DNA of 64,000 nt. Source: Paramecium tetraurelia (lineage: Eukaryota; Ciliophora; Oligohymenophorea; Peniculida; Parameciidae). Position numbers and translations under genes: made by a program. The stretch's first letter is position 1; each line of letters begins with the position of its first letter. Under the pieces are notes generated by a model that did not search any database, was not told the DNA's origin, and worked only from the letters and a program-made list of their open reading frames with translations. The stretch lies in the NCBI RefSeq assembly GCF_000165425.1, contig NW_001799625.1, positions 296,119 to 360,118 on the forward strand, written 5' to 3'. Positions 12,487 through 24,999 of the stretch are shown here, in pieces.

Positions 12487-14103
12487 ATGTTGATTCTTTG
12501 TATTCTGATAAGATTATGTTCTAAGGGGTTGGCGAAGGAGTTTTCGATGTATTAGAATGATGAATAGGTGCTTGATAGTTTTTCTCAATTTGGAATAATT
12601 TTGGGATCAAATATAACCTACGAAAGTGCAACAGATTAACCATGCTACATAATAAATTAAAAGTTAAAGAATAAGCAATCAGAAGAAATCGTTTTAGTAC
12701 CCTAATTTAAGGAGGACGTCTTTAGTAATTTTTACAATGATGGATAATTGAATGGAGATATAAATTTTATAGTATAAATTGTACAAATTTCCACAGGGGC
12801 AATAGTATTGACTAATCAAGGAGAGTTGATTTATTTAAAATTAGTAGAGAATCGGTTTAAATTGGTTGAATCGAAGATGCTATCTATTAATAAAGAATAA
12901 TACCTCAAACCTGTATATATGTAATACATCTAAAAATCGAATGAATTGTTGATAATTTTGAATGGCGAAACCTTGAAGCTAAAAATGGAATTTGAGAGTG
13001 AATCTGTATTTGGTGAGGTTCTGAAGATCTACGATGTCTTTTTAACAGAACAGATAAAGAGCGTAGCATTTATCGAAGACCTCTTGTTTGTGGCATCGGG
13101 AGAATAGGGATTGCATGTTTATTTGGTGAGCAAGAGAGTGTTTGAGTAGATACAATGTACGATCGAATTCAGAAACATTACAGATTTAAGGGTTTTTTAG
13201 GAGAATTCAGTTTACTTTATTTTTGCACTTGATTACGAGACAGGCGTCAAGGTGATCACCTTCAATGCCAAGACCTCATTGTTCTATGAAAATAAAAAAC
13301 TAACCAATATTCCATTTAGAGGAGAGATAATTGATTTATACTAAGACGTATTGATGGTGGTGGAGGAGTAGGAAAATGAATCGATAATTCACGAATTGCA
13401 AATTTCATATGCGAATAGCACTTGGAAATTGGTGCATGAGCATTAAGCATAGAAATACATTCAGGATATTGAAATGACAGAGAATTACGCTATAATTATA
13501 GGGAGAAATGGACATGAGATAATCTACCATTCCCTGCCTTCCTATGACATCAAAATTTAGGATAAGATCATTATCCCTGGATTATAGAAACTCTTCTTTC
13601 TTAATTAGACGGAGTCCAACAACATTCAGATGTTTGGAGTTACTAGGCATAAGTTCTTCACCACGAGATTATAATTGTTTCCTCAATTCATTAGTTGTTT
13701 CTATAGCAATGAAGAAGATGAGATCAGGTTTACCTATCATCAGAACTCAACCAAATGTCCTGGTTCATCTCAAAGTAGACTTTGCCATTTCAAATAAAAC
13801 TACACAATACAATTCGTTCATCCTGTTCTTACTTCTGAATAATCAATTTATGTGTATATTACCTGTTTGGGTATTATAGCAATCTTTGTAATGGTCTTAG
13901 GCTTATTGATCAAAGAATTCAAAAGGTACTAATATTTTGTAAGACTTCACAATTCAAAAGATGTATACCATCAATAAAGCGGGAGTTAGGCACAACCTAC
14001 TCACGACATCTATGCTTTAAACTCATTTGATAGTCCATTGAAGGTGAACAAGCATATTTACGTACCTTCCATTCCTGTATAAAATGACTAAAAGATTGAA
14101 TGA
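12487..14103 (+). CDS. Single-pass membrane protein, tandem paralog A
   Basis: This is a single exon of 538 residues. ATG 12487 gives a hydrophobic N-terminus (MLILCILIRLCSKGLAKEF) that reads as a signal peptide; the upstream frame is open but lacks such a signal, so this start is preferred. The large ectodomain contains repeated short beta-strand-like blocks (VAFIEDLLFVASGEQGLHVY), suggesting a propeller-like fold without a recognised motif. It also has a conserved IIGRNGHEIIYHSLP box. One transmembrane helix lies near the C-terminus (YVYITCLGIIAIFVMVLGLL), followed by a cytosolic tail of about 70 residues. The family is unknown to me, probably ciliate-specific. The next gene is a diverged paralog 28 bp downstream. 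Confidence 0.8.
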
Positions 14104-14131
14104 AAATATAAAATTAAATAATTTTAATTGC

Positions 14132-15873
14132 ATGCTAATCATTCTCCAACTCTTGGTTTATCAAATCTATTCTGAATCTATCTATTCTGAATCTATCTAG
14201 ATTCTAACCAAGCAAGAAGCAATCTTAGATGTCTTCAGTTCATCCGAAGTAATCCTAGAACAACATTTGAATGATTAAAAATTATGCCAAATTGTCCCTT
14301 AGCAATTGGTGGCTCATGATATTGATGATAACTCAATAACCTTGATTGACAGCTACAAGGATGAAATATTTAGTTAGAACTTTGAGATTGGCTCCTTTAT
14401 AGGGAGTATAGGAAGAATTATTAGATTTGTGCAAATCACCAATGGTGTACTGGTGTTATTGGATGATGCAGAATTGAAATACTTAAGTTATCGCAATAAC
14501 TCGTTTCAAGTGAAATCCTCTTTCAAAATAGAAATTGAGAAATTTGCATTGGAAGGCAAGGTATTCTTGGAATATTTCTATTACCAATAATAAGTGCTAT
14601 TGATAGCCAATACCTAAACAATTGCCTTGGATTTGATTTATGACGATGATGATCTGTACATAAAGTAATACAGAATTTATGAGCAATGGCAAATCTCACA
14701 CATCAATAGCATTGCAACAGTGGGTAATATTATGATTGTAGCCATGGATACTGGGATAAAGATGTTTGAGTTGAAAGATCATATGTTAAATGAGATATTA
14801 ATTGCAATTGACTAGATTAATCGTGTTTCTGATATCAAGATCTTCAATCAAAAGAATAATGAGATATACTACATTTATTTGCTAGATAAGATCTAAGGAA
14901 TTAATCAATATATATTCAATACGGTTACATAAGAACTTTAACGTAATCTGAATTTGGGTATTATACCTTATCCAGGAGAAATCCTTGACATTCATGGCGA
15001 TATCTTGATGGTTGTGAAGGACTACAATTTATTTGAAATCCATGTCGATTATTATTTGAGTCAATTCACACTTTTTAAATAGCATTAGTTAGAAACAGAA
15101 ATAGTAGACATAGAATTGACTGAATAGTTTGCTATTGTAATTGGTAGGAATGGCCATCAAATAGTGTTTCACTCGATTCCACCCATTTATTCTTAATTTG
15201 AATGGATGAATCAATTAGTCATACCGAATTTGAAACAGCTGAGCATTTTGTCCTTTAATAAAGATACTTAACTCAAAGAGGCAATTTCTAAGAACATCAT
15301 CATTGGAATCACATAACATAAATTCTTTTACTCGAAGGTGCAATTGGTAAGCATCTCATTAATTTCTAATAGGAACAATCTTTCATTTAATGTTACTCAG
15401 ATGAAGCCACCTCCAAAATCGAATTGCATTATACGCATAAGGCTACGAGATGTAAAACCAATTTGAAAAAGAAGGAATGCAACTTAGATAAAAGTTATTA
15501 AATCTAATTTGTAGAACCTAAAGAGTTTGGAGGAAATAAGCAAACTTATTTTCTAATTGTATTGCTTTACTTGGCAATATTGTTACTATTTATTTTATTT
15601 ATCGCTTCCCTAATTTATCTCTATAAGAAGTACCATGTTGAACCTCAGCCAAAATTCCACTAAAAAATACCTGAAACAACTGCTTAAAATTTGGGGACTG
15701 ATCATCCTAACAATTATTAATTGGCAACATAGAACAAGTTTGTCCCTCACTCCAGAGATGATCAAACCCCAATTTCTGAATAGCGGGATCAGATGAACCA
15801 AAAACTTCATAACAATAGACCAGTTACACAAGAGAATTGTGATTAATCTCCTGGCCCTTTTGAAATCGGTTGA
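14132..15873 (+). CDS. Single-pass membrane protein, tandem paralog B
   Basis: The product is 571 residues; ATG 14132, intron 15347-15372 (26 nt), TGA 15871-15873. The layout is the same as the upstream gene: signal peptide (MLIILQLLVYQIYSE), long ectodomain, a VIGRNGHQIVFHSIP box and a QHKFFYSKVQL block aligned with the paralog's RHKFFTTRLQL, a cysteine-containing region, and one transmembrane helix (LLYLAILLLFILFIASLIYL). A longer polar tail of about 90 residues follows. The shared boxes in the same order show a tandem duplication with strong divergence. Function is unknown; a surface receptor or adhesion-like role would fit the topology but is only a guess. The channel gene begins 71 bp downstream. 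Confidence 0.8.
14166..14195. repeat. Perfect 15-bp tandem duplication in signal-peptide region
   Basis: Two perfect head-to-tail copies of TCTATTCTGAATCTA (14166-14180 and 14181-14195). They are in frame and duplicate five residues (IYSES type) at the expected signal-peptide cleavage zone of paralog B. Confidence 0.9.
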
Positions 15874-15944
15874 ATAAAAATTATATTTGTTTCTATTTTA
15901 AGTATATTATTGTGCAATTCTAATTATATATATATAAATATTAT

Positions 15945-18900
15945 ATGTCAACCACGTTAAAAGCGTTAGGCGTAGAAGTCTTAAGTTTCACCAAATCTCG
16001 ATAAGAAGAAGCAGTCCACACCCAGTCTTCCTTAAGAATTACTCCATTTCTTCGGATTGATTCCGAAACGTTCGATTGGAGTACGATCATTGCCAAGCCT
16101 GAACTCATCTCAATCAAAGGCAAAAAGCACGAATCATATGTAAATGCAGAAACTATGGAAGAAGACTTATTGTAAGGCGAAGCATAATGGCCAGTATAGT
16201 ATTTCATAATTATTCAAATTAGTATGCAGAAAACTCCCTTTACTTGTTTTCCTCATTGAGTCCTTTTAGGCTGAGTCTGTTGCAGACACTGAGTTCTTAG
16301 AAATTAGTCAACTTTATGAGATTAATTACGATAATAAATGTGGCAGCGGTTTGTGCCTATGATTATCAATCCAGAATAGAATCGGAAGATTACGAAAGGA
16401 ATAGGATTTGTACAACACTGGAGATAGTGTGCAACACATTGTTTGGCTTAGAATGCTTGGGTTAGATAATCGTTTAAGGATTTGTGTTTGGAAAGAATAC
16501 TTATTTAAAGTCATGGTGGAATATTGCTAATTTTGCAACATTCATATCCACATGGGCAATTTTAGGTCATATCAACAGTAGCAATCAACTCGTCCACATC
16601 TTGAGAGTCATAAGAATCTTTAGAGCCCTCAGATTAATTCAAGATTCAAAAACACTAAAGAAATAGTTGGATGCCTTCATAGGTAGTTTTTAAAGACTAG
16701 GACCAATTCTAGTACCATTATTGTTTGTTGTTTTGTATTACAGCATTATTGGATTGCATTTATTTATGGGAGTCACTGAATATAGGTGTAGAGAAACACC
16801 AGAACCTGAGGATGGAAAATGGATAGCAGTGGAAGACATAAAGCATTTGTGTGGAATATGGGACTGTCCAGAAGATACATATTGTGGTTCATTGGCTGAT
16901 CATGGGTTACCCAGAGACTTATAAGAAAACAGATATGAATAATTTGGATTTGGATTCATAAGATTTGATGATTTCTTTTACTCCTTATTTGTTGTCTTCA
17001 CTTTCCTTACTATTATTGGATGGTCAGGAACAACCTTTATGTTTTGGAGAGCCATGACAACATACGTTACTGCATTTTATTTTGTTTCATTAATTTTCAT
17101 TTTGTATTCCTAATCCATTTTATTTTAGAGCTTACTTGTTATCCAATCTACTTTTGGCATCATTTTACGAATCCTTTATGGTGTTAAGTTCAATTAAATA
17201 GAATAAGAATTCAGACAATGAGCAAGAAGCTCTAGAGAATGAGATCAAGAAGAAGAAGCAATAATAGATGATGACAAGACTTCAACAATTGAATGATTAG
17301 AAGAACAACTAGAAAAGGGTCAAAAAGAGAAAATACGAAGTCTCACTTTATTATGAGGAAGAAGAATAAGAAAATGATATATTGGGTGAGAAATTCAAGA
17401 AATTTCAACATTTCTCAAATCTCATTGTGAAATCCAACTTGTTTAATTATTTGAGTTGTTCGATGATTTTAATCTCTACGATTGTCATCATATCGGATCA
17501 TCATTCGATTTCAGATGAAATGTATTTAGTTCGTATTAATTTAGTTACGAAAATTTGTTGATTGTAGATTTCATTTGTATAATTTATTTCATTGTGGAAC
17601 TAATCATAACCATATGGGGTATAGGCATGGAATAATTTAAAGAAATAATCGATATTTTTGACACTCTTGTCATACTATCCTAATTTATTTTAATAGTGGT
17701 ACTCTTTTTTTTGGATGAAAATGTCATTATCAATTATAATAATTACGTCAACTTTGTCAAGGCTTTGAAGATGCTGAGATTGGTATCATCATTTATTCTA
17801 TAAATAGATGAAATTCCTGTATATTGCCAGAATCTTTTATTCCATTAGTGTTTTGGCACGTTGTCTAGTGCAAACCTTATTGAAAATTAAGGATTTGATT
17901 TTCCTTTTTGTTTTCTTGATCATCATTACTTCTCTATTTGGACAAGAGTTGTTAGCCTATAAAGTGAGATTCGAAGAATTACCCAATGGGGAATTAGAGA
18001 TTTCACATTCAAATGAAGGAATATCTGCTCCCATCAACTATGAGGGATTTGGTAATGCTTTGATGGCTGCTACAAATGTGTTTTATAACGAGGAATGGCA
18101 TATAACCATGTTTATTCATGCTTAAAAAATATGGGTCTCTATCTTGTATCACATCATCTCTATCTTGATGGGTTAAGTGTTATTTGTGAGACTGTTCCTA
18201 GCAGTGTTCTTAAATGAATTTTGCTAGCAGTTAAAAAAGATTGAATAAGAAATAAAACCAATCAATTTCCTATTACATGGTAAAAAGGTTTTAAATTTTC
18301 TCGTTCAATTCATTAAAAAAAGAAGACGATCCAAAATACATTCTTAGGCTCAATTATAATAACAGATCAATCCTTAGCCCAGATCATCAGCCAATCCAGC
18401 CAGAGTCTCAATGTTTCATAATTTAAATGGAATTAAATTATAAAGATTACCAGAAAGCACTCATAATGAATTGTTAGATCAAAAGGTTTAGACCCCTTCC
18501 AATATATTTTGTACACTTATTGGTTTATAATTAGCAAACAAGGAAAGTATGATAGATCCATTAAAGAAAGAAGATAAGCCTACTGAAAAAAACACAGATA
18601 AATAAAACCATCCTGAAGAAGATCATATCCAAGATCATAACATCGATGATCATTAGCATGAAGAGGATGTGGATCATGATTCTAGTTAGGAGGACCATCT
18701 AAAATCCCCAGATGAACCCTCTCATCCGGTTTAAGGTAAAAATATAAACAAAAGAACCCAATAAAAGTCTATAAGGAAGACCAATTCAGAAAGAACTCTA
18801 TTCATATTTGCGCCTGAATCAGATTTTAGATAATTAGTCACTACTCTCGTAACGAATATCTACTTCAGAATATTCAATTTCACGTTGATTCTTTTGACTT

Positions 18901-21199
18901 GCATTAGAATCGCATTGTTAAGTCCACTGGAAGATCCAAACTCTGATCTATCTTATGTTCTACAAATAGGGTACATCTTTCTAACAGTGTTTTACATTTT
19001 GGTTATCCTGCTGAATTGCATAGCCTTTGGATTATACAAAACGGAGAAGTCCTTCTTTAGATAATCAGTGTACAATATTTTCTCATTTGCAATCACCATA
19101 GTTGATTTAATAACTTTGATCTTTGACATCTAACACCCATTAAGTAAATTCATTACTTCTCTGAGAATTCTCTAATTTATTCAGATCGGAGCTGTGTTCT
19201 CTTAGAATATAGCATATGCTTAGGCATCCTTGTTGAATGCATTCACTCAAATGATTTAATTAGCTATTTTCTGCATAATTATATTGTCGATCTACGGAAT
19301 ATTTGCCCTGAAAATATTGAAGGGAACAATGTATTATTGTGATGCTTATGATGCTGAGAATAAGGAACATATAAAAACATCGACGGATTGCTATGATTAC
19401 GGGGGATCATGGATAAATCAGATATTGACATTTGACACTATATTTTCAAGCATCTTGACTCTGTTTTGTGTTGCAACATCTGAGAATTGGATACCCCTCT
19501 AAATTTAAGCTTGGAATGCTGTGGGGATTAATAGACAACCCATATCAAGCAACAATAGAACGTTTTCAGTTTATTTTTAGATATTTTTCTTTTTGGGTTT
19601 CCTGTGTTTATTAAATATGTTTATTGGGTTGATTGTTAATGCTTATTAAGAGGCTAAGATGAAGGCTTAGAACTTGCATTTATTGGATGAAACTCAGAGA
19701 GAATGGTTTTAGATTAAGATGTAAATTTATACCATGAAGCCATTGGTTAAGTCTTAGAAGCCGGAGAATGCATTGAGGAAACTTCTATTTTTTATGGTCA
19801 AGCAAAAATATTTTAAGATTTTTTGGTTGGTAATCATATTTAGTAATACACTTGTTTTGGCACTTCATTTTTAAAGGAGCAGATGAAAATTACAAAAATG
19901 CTTTGGATGTCATCAATGATATATTTGTGTCTATTTTTGCTTTTGAAATCTTGTGTAGATTCTTTGCTAAAGAAAAGCATTTATATTTCAAAGATATATC
20001 TAACATCGTCGATATCATAGCTATATGGTGGGCAATTGCAAATCTGTTCATTAAAAATAAGGATGATTACAACTTCTACTTTAAACGAATATCGAATGCA
20101 ATATCTGTGGCATATCAACTACAGCGAAATTACCGTATAGTGAAAAGATTCAATAATTTAGAAAAGTTGTTTTCATCTATCTTCTCAGTGATTCCAAATG
20201 CCTTATCGATGCTGTTCATAATGTTCATATTTCTATTCATTTACACCACTTTGGGAATTGATATGTTCGCATTTATTCGCACATAGACAAGTTTGAATGG
20301 ATGGGATTAGCATTTTCGTAAATTCTCAACTGCGATGTTTGCTTTGATTAAAGTAGCTAGTTCAGAGAGTTGGTGGACAATCATGATTGATACTCTGCAT
20401 GAGTAATCTCCGAATTACGCTTGCAATTACATGTCAACATATGAAGATTTCTTAGTTTATGGTTTCAATGGCTGTGGAACCCCATACGCCTATCTATACT
20501 TTATCTCTTTCCACATAATCTTCTCATTGATGATTTTGAATCTCCTTATAGCCTCTGTGTTGGTAGCTTATGAGGAACACGTAAAGAGCGAAGAATCAGC
20601 AGTCAGTAAATATTAGTTAAATGATGTGCTCTCATTGTGGAGAAACTATGATCCCGAAGGCAAAGGGTTCATAAATTATAAAGACTTCTGGAAATTGTCA
20701 TCAGAAATAGCCATTATATTTGGAGTGGCTCAAGATGACCTATTGGATGTGAACAATAAGAAAAACTTTTTGAAGGTGTTGAACATTCCCATTTATGAAT
20801 CAAAGGAATCCAACATGTTATGTTACAAATTTCATGATGTGATCTTATCATTGACCAAGATTTCAGTCACTCTTAAGTATGGAGTCACAAAGTAATTATT
20901 AAGTGTATATCTATTATAGTCTCGAACCAACTGATAAGATAATACAATAGAAGTTGTTGGCTCAATTGGGGGATTTGCAACGCAAGGATCTTATGAATTA
21001 ATTCACTCCGACCAGTTTTAACAGTGGTGACATGGTCGCCATTATCTATATCCAAAAGAAATTCAGACTCTGGAAAAAGAGAGTGTAGGTATTGAGAGAA
21101 GGAGGAGATGTTAAGGCTATTTATAATGAAATGTCAGATCTTAAGAATATGATTAAGAAGTAGCTGGAACTTGAAGAATAACAGGAAAAGTAAAACTGA
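15945..21199 (+). CDS. Four-domain voltage-gated-type cation channel alpha subunit (CaV/NALCN-like)
   Basis: The product is about 1,707 residues with four repeats of six transmembrane segments. Introns are 29, 25, 23, 25 and 28 nt (first at 16194-16222). The repeat I voltage sensor has regular arginines (LRVIRIFRALRLIQ); the S4-like segments of repeats III and IV are poor in basic residues. The pore-locus residues two before the conserved Trp are Ile348 (TIIGW), Glu682 (NEEW), Glu1146 (SENW) and Glu1440 (SESW). After repeat IV come an EF-hand-like YDPEGKGFI segment (about 1533) as in CaV C-termini and an IQ motif (IQKKFRLWKKR, about 1658) for calmodulin. The II-III linker is His/Asp/Glu-rich. 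One surplus T in the run 19868-19872 breaks S1 of repeat IV. Likely location is the plasma or ciliary membrane. Confidence 0.92.
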
Positions 21200-21241
21200 A
21201 TTCATTGATTTTATTTTTAATTGTTTGTTATAATAATTTAA

Positions 21242-22420
21242 ATGGCTGAAGGACATCGATTAGAAATTACTTTAGAGATTTGAAATCATTCAAAAAATTA
21301 GGAAGGTTTCAGGAGGAGTCATTTGGAAGGCGATAGATAGGAAAACTAATAGTGTATTTGAATTCATTGAAATATTGTTAGTCGCTATTAAAAAGATCGA
21401 TTATTCAGCTAATCCTTTACACCTTTTGAAATCAATGAGGGAAACAGTCATTCTACAGGAAATTTCAAAACATCCCCAACATTATGAAAGTGCTCCAAGT
21501 CATTAATAAAGGCAATGATCAATATACTATTTATGACTTTGTAGATATGGATTTGATATCCTTAATCAAAGTCAAGATACTCCAAACAGTATTAAATCAT
21601 CACATTCTAATAGAAACACATACAAATAATATTATGCAATATTGTAACTGCTCTTTACTTTATTCATTCTGGAGGACTGGTTCATCTGAGTTTGACCCCT
21701 TCTAAAATATTGGTTGATTCTGAATGCCAGATCAAATTGATAGGGTTTGGATTCTCTCAATTACTTCCGATTAAGGATCCAAAATACACATGTTTGCATT
21801 ATCTTCCACCAGAGATCCTATTGTAAGGGAAAGTCAACACATCAGCAGATATTTGGTCATTGGGCTGCATTTTTGGAGAGATGTTGTGTCATCACCCATT
21901 ATTTGTAGGCAATTCCACTTTCAATTAAATCGAAAAGATAGTTGAGCTTATTGGAAAACCTAATGATACCAATCTGAGCGAATTAGCACCTTATGTTCTC
22001 CAAGGCATATAGCCGGATAGAAAGAAGGCATTCACAAGCATAAGTGACGATTCAACTGCCATTGATTTATTAAAGAGAATGCTTGTTTTTGAACCACAAG
22101 AAAGAATCACTCTAATTGATATTTTAAAGCATCCTTATCTTAGTGAATTCGCCAATAAATGGGAATTAAAGAAAGCCATTGCTCCCTTTTAAATCGAAGA
22201 GAATTCCTTCAAAGAATTTCAGAATGTCTTAAGAGAAAGAGGAAAGAAGGTCGAGTAGCCCTCTATTAATAATTCTTTCAATCAATAATTGGACACTAGT
22301 AGAAAGAAATCATTTAGAGAATCCACTCCCATTTCTGCGTTGAAATAGAAGACGTCAACCAAGATCAAAGTGAATTCGCCTATCCAAAGTCCTAAATATA
22401 TAGAAGTTATATTAAATTGA
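21242..22420 (+). CDS. ERK7/MAPK15-like pseudokinase
   Basis: The order of blocks matches ERK7/MAPK15: RFEIIQKI, GGVIWKAIDRKTN, AIKKI (Lys about 40), HPNIMKVL, FIHSGGLVH, WSLGCIFGEML, RMLVFEPQERI and HPYL. Key catalytic residues are missing: the HRDLKPSN loop reads HLSLTPSK (from residue 129), so both the catalytic Asp and the metal-binding Asn are lost, and DFG reads GFG (149). The TxY activation motif is not visible. It is therefore predicted to be catalytically dead, perhaps a scaffold. Introns are 30 nt (21352-21381) and 25 nt (from 21599). Two surplus bases break the frame, one right after ATG (GG at 21244-21245) and one in CCCC near 21474-21477. Removing both gives 374 codons, so recent pseudogenisation is an alternative reading. 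The basic C-terminal tail is Ser-rich. Confidence 0.8.
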
Positions 22421-22495
22421 TGAGAAATAGAGATGAAACTAGTTATATTCATTCACATTAGTCTGCAATTTATATTGTACTTATATTATATAATA

Positions 22496-22987
22496 TCAAT
22501 CTGTATGTTAAGATCCCTTTGTGGCACCAACACCTGGCTTTCCATGTCTTGTTGGTTTATATGTCAATGAAAATTCACCCAAATATCTATACGTTTGCAT
22601 CTCAATATTACCTGCCAATCATGTCAAACTTAATTTCGACATTGCTGAATTATCTACCATTATACACACCTACGATTGAGCCAACCATTTCTGGGACAAC
22701 AATTGTATTTCTTTAATGAGTCTTTACTGGTTTTGGCTTCTCTCCTGGTAATGTCTCCTTCTTGGATTTACGAATCTACATATATTTATGGTATTCTCTA
22801 CTTTCTTCATTAAGTTTTAGAAAGCGTGAACTTTCTCACCTTAATTAGAAATTCTTCTTCTTTGTCTTGCTCTGAATTATTCAACCAATTTATCCATGGG
22901 CAATTTAACGAGCTCTTCAAGTTATAATCCTCTGTAGGTGAACTTTTTAACACCCTTGAATTATTTATCTTATGTTTATTCAGCCAT
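22496..22987 (-). CDS. 40S ribosomal protein uS19 (RPS15)
   Basis: The product is 146 residues with introns of 26 and 25 nt, ATG 22987-22985. Conserved eukaryotic uS19 blocks are [68 protein letters not shown] and [12 protein letters not shown]. It sits in the small-subunit head near the decoding and B1 bridge region. The N-terminal extension (MAEQTQDKQFKGVKK) is typical of eukaryotes. It is convergent with the pseudokinase gene, with 75 bp between stops. Confidence 0.96.
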
Positions 22988-23915
22988 TATTTGAAAAATG
23001 AAAATTAAAGATTTTAATATAATCTAAAATAAATAATTATAAATAAAATGCTTGACCTTAAATAATCAAATCAACCCCTCATTTATTCATTACCTTAAAC
23101 ATCTCTTGACATCTCAAATCATGAACTCTCCCTATTACATGAATTCTTATCTATATTAAGTTTAAAAAAATGATACGAAAAAAAATGAATTCTCATTGTA
23201 TCACTCTGCTAGTATATTATTAGAGATTTTATTTCAATAAGATGGATTAAGAAATTGGATTTCTGTTAATCAAATATGATTTCTTGATGTGTTCTTTGTG
23301 ACTCAACAGGTTTCTCTTTAAAACTTAAAACTTAAAATGAAGGAAAATCTTACTCTCAATTTAGAATTCCTTCTTAAATCCTTTTTCATTTATAAAGAGC
23401 CATTAAAAATGATCGATTACAAATCTCATAACATGTAATAATTAGAAATTAAGCCATGCAATATATTTAAAATCTTTGCATTTATAATATTTTGAAATAC
23501 TCTCAAACCATTTCATTTGGTTTCCTAAGTAACAAGTAGATTAAAATTAGCACAAATTACTGTATGACAAAATAATATTTCCAATTACTCTTTAAAGACT
23601 ACTGGATATTATTCAATTAAGATAAGAAAATTACGAACAATGTTTCAGAATATTCTCTAAAATTATTAATTTTGAAAAAGAACAAATGTTGTAATATATA
23701 TCAAATATAAAATTAGGTAAAAAAATTAAGAGAGATGACTCAGTATGCTTTGTAAAGATTAAATTATGAAGTTGATTTTTAATGTATCTATGAATTAGAA
23801 AAATGTTGGTTTTGATTAAATCAATAGAGAAATGAGATCTTAGTGATGACGATGATGTCATCATGAACATTAACATGATATATGATTTATTATTGATAAT
23901 TAATTGATATTTCTT
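22988..23915. other. AT-rich intergenic region between divergent genes, nothing recognised
   Basis: About 930 bp. No reading frame with coding-like composition, no tRNA or structured RNA signal that I can defend. Promoters of the uS19 gene (minus) and the protease gene (plus) should lie here. Confidence 0.4.
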
Positions 23916-24910
23916 ATGGAAAAAGCTATTCTAACATTGGGCCTTGCTTTACTGCTAGGTACTCTATACAATTTGAATTAATCTCCTTCTGTTGATTTGA
24001 AGCTGAAGTATAATGAATATAAATTGACTTACAATAAACAATACACTGCTGCAGAAGATTAATATAGATTTTAAGTTTATTTGAAAACCTTAGAAGAAGT
24101 CGCACTCAAGAATGCCAGATTGGGTAGATAAGTCTATGGTGAAACCTAATTTGCTGATATTACTGATGAAGAATTCAGAGAACAATATTTGACATTAAAA
24201 TATTCCCCAGAAGAGTATGCAAATGTACCAAGAGAGTCATTCTCACATATTACAGCTGATCCAAAAGAAGTTGATTGGAGAAATCTTGGAGCAGTTACTC
24301 CAGTCAAGAATCAACTTAAGTGCGGATCATGTTGGACATTCAGCACAACCGGTGTTTTGGAAGGATTTTTCAAAGTTACAACAGGTGATTTGCCTTCATT
24401 ATCTGAATAATAATTGATAGATTGTTCAACCACAGTTGACTTAAACTTCGGTTGTAATGGTGGTATGCCATAAAGAGCTTTGAATTTTGTTAAAAGAAAT
24501 GGTTTAACAACAGGAGATAAATATCCATATGTATTTTATAATTTAAATCATTATAGTAAGGAGTATAAGGGGAACAATGTTTAGTGAAAGGAGGATTATA
24601 CAAAGTCAATGGATCTAAAGTATTAGATATATCAGAGTGGGCATTGTATCAAGCATTGTAAGTTTAACCAGTGTCTATTGGTGTTGATGCAGGAACATGG
24701 AAGAATTATAAACCAGCTGAAAGAGAGGTCTTTAATTTTGATGAATGTGGAGACAATTTAAACCATGCAGTCTTGGCTGTTGGTTTTACTCCAACTGCTA
24801 CAATAGTAAAGAATTCTTGGGCTAACACATGGGGTTCTTCAGGTTACATTTATCTTGAAAGAGGTAAAAATACTTGTGGACTTTGGAATACCATGGTTGT
24901 TCCAATTTGA
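23916..24910 (+). CDS. Papain-family (cathepsin L-like) cysteine protease
   Basis: The preproenzyme has 322 residues and one 26-nt intron (24531-24556). It has a signal peptide ([18 protein letters not shown]), then an I29-type prodomain (residues about 30-115) in a degenerate ERFNIN-like pattern. The mature enzyme starts near [15 protein letters not shown]. The oxyanion Gln is in [10 protein letters not shown], catalytic Cys139, His275 in [10 protein letters not shown], and Asn291 in KNSWANTWG; all are present, so it should be active. Such enzymes are secreted or act in phagolysosomes or lysosomes; the ciliate genome carries many copies. Confidence 0.95.
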
Positions 24911-24999
24911 TTAATATTATATAATAATCATTGATGTCCAATTCATTATTGTATTCGAAATGTCTTTAGACTCTCTCTTTTGATTTTAATAATTATATA

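Noticed and set aside
15941-16207. 88-codon ORF on the minus strand
   Set aside because: It is antisense to the first exon of the cation channel, whose plus-strand frame continues into conserved channel sequence.
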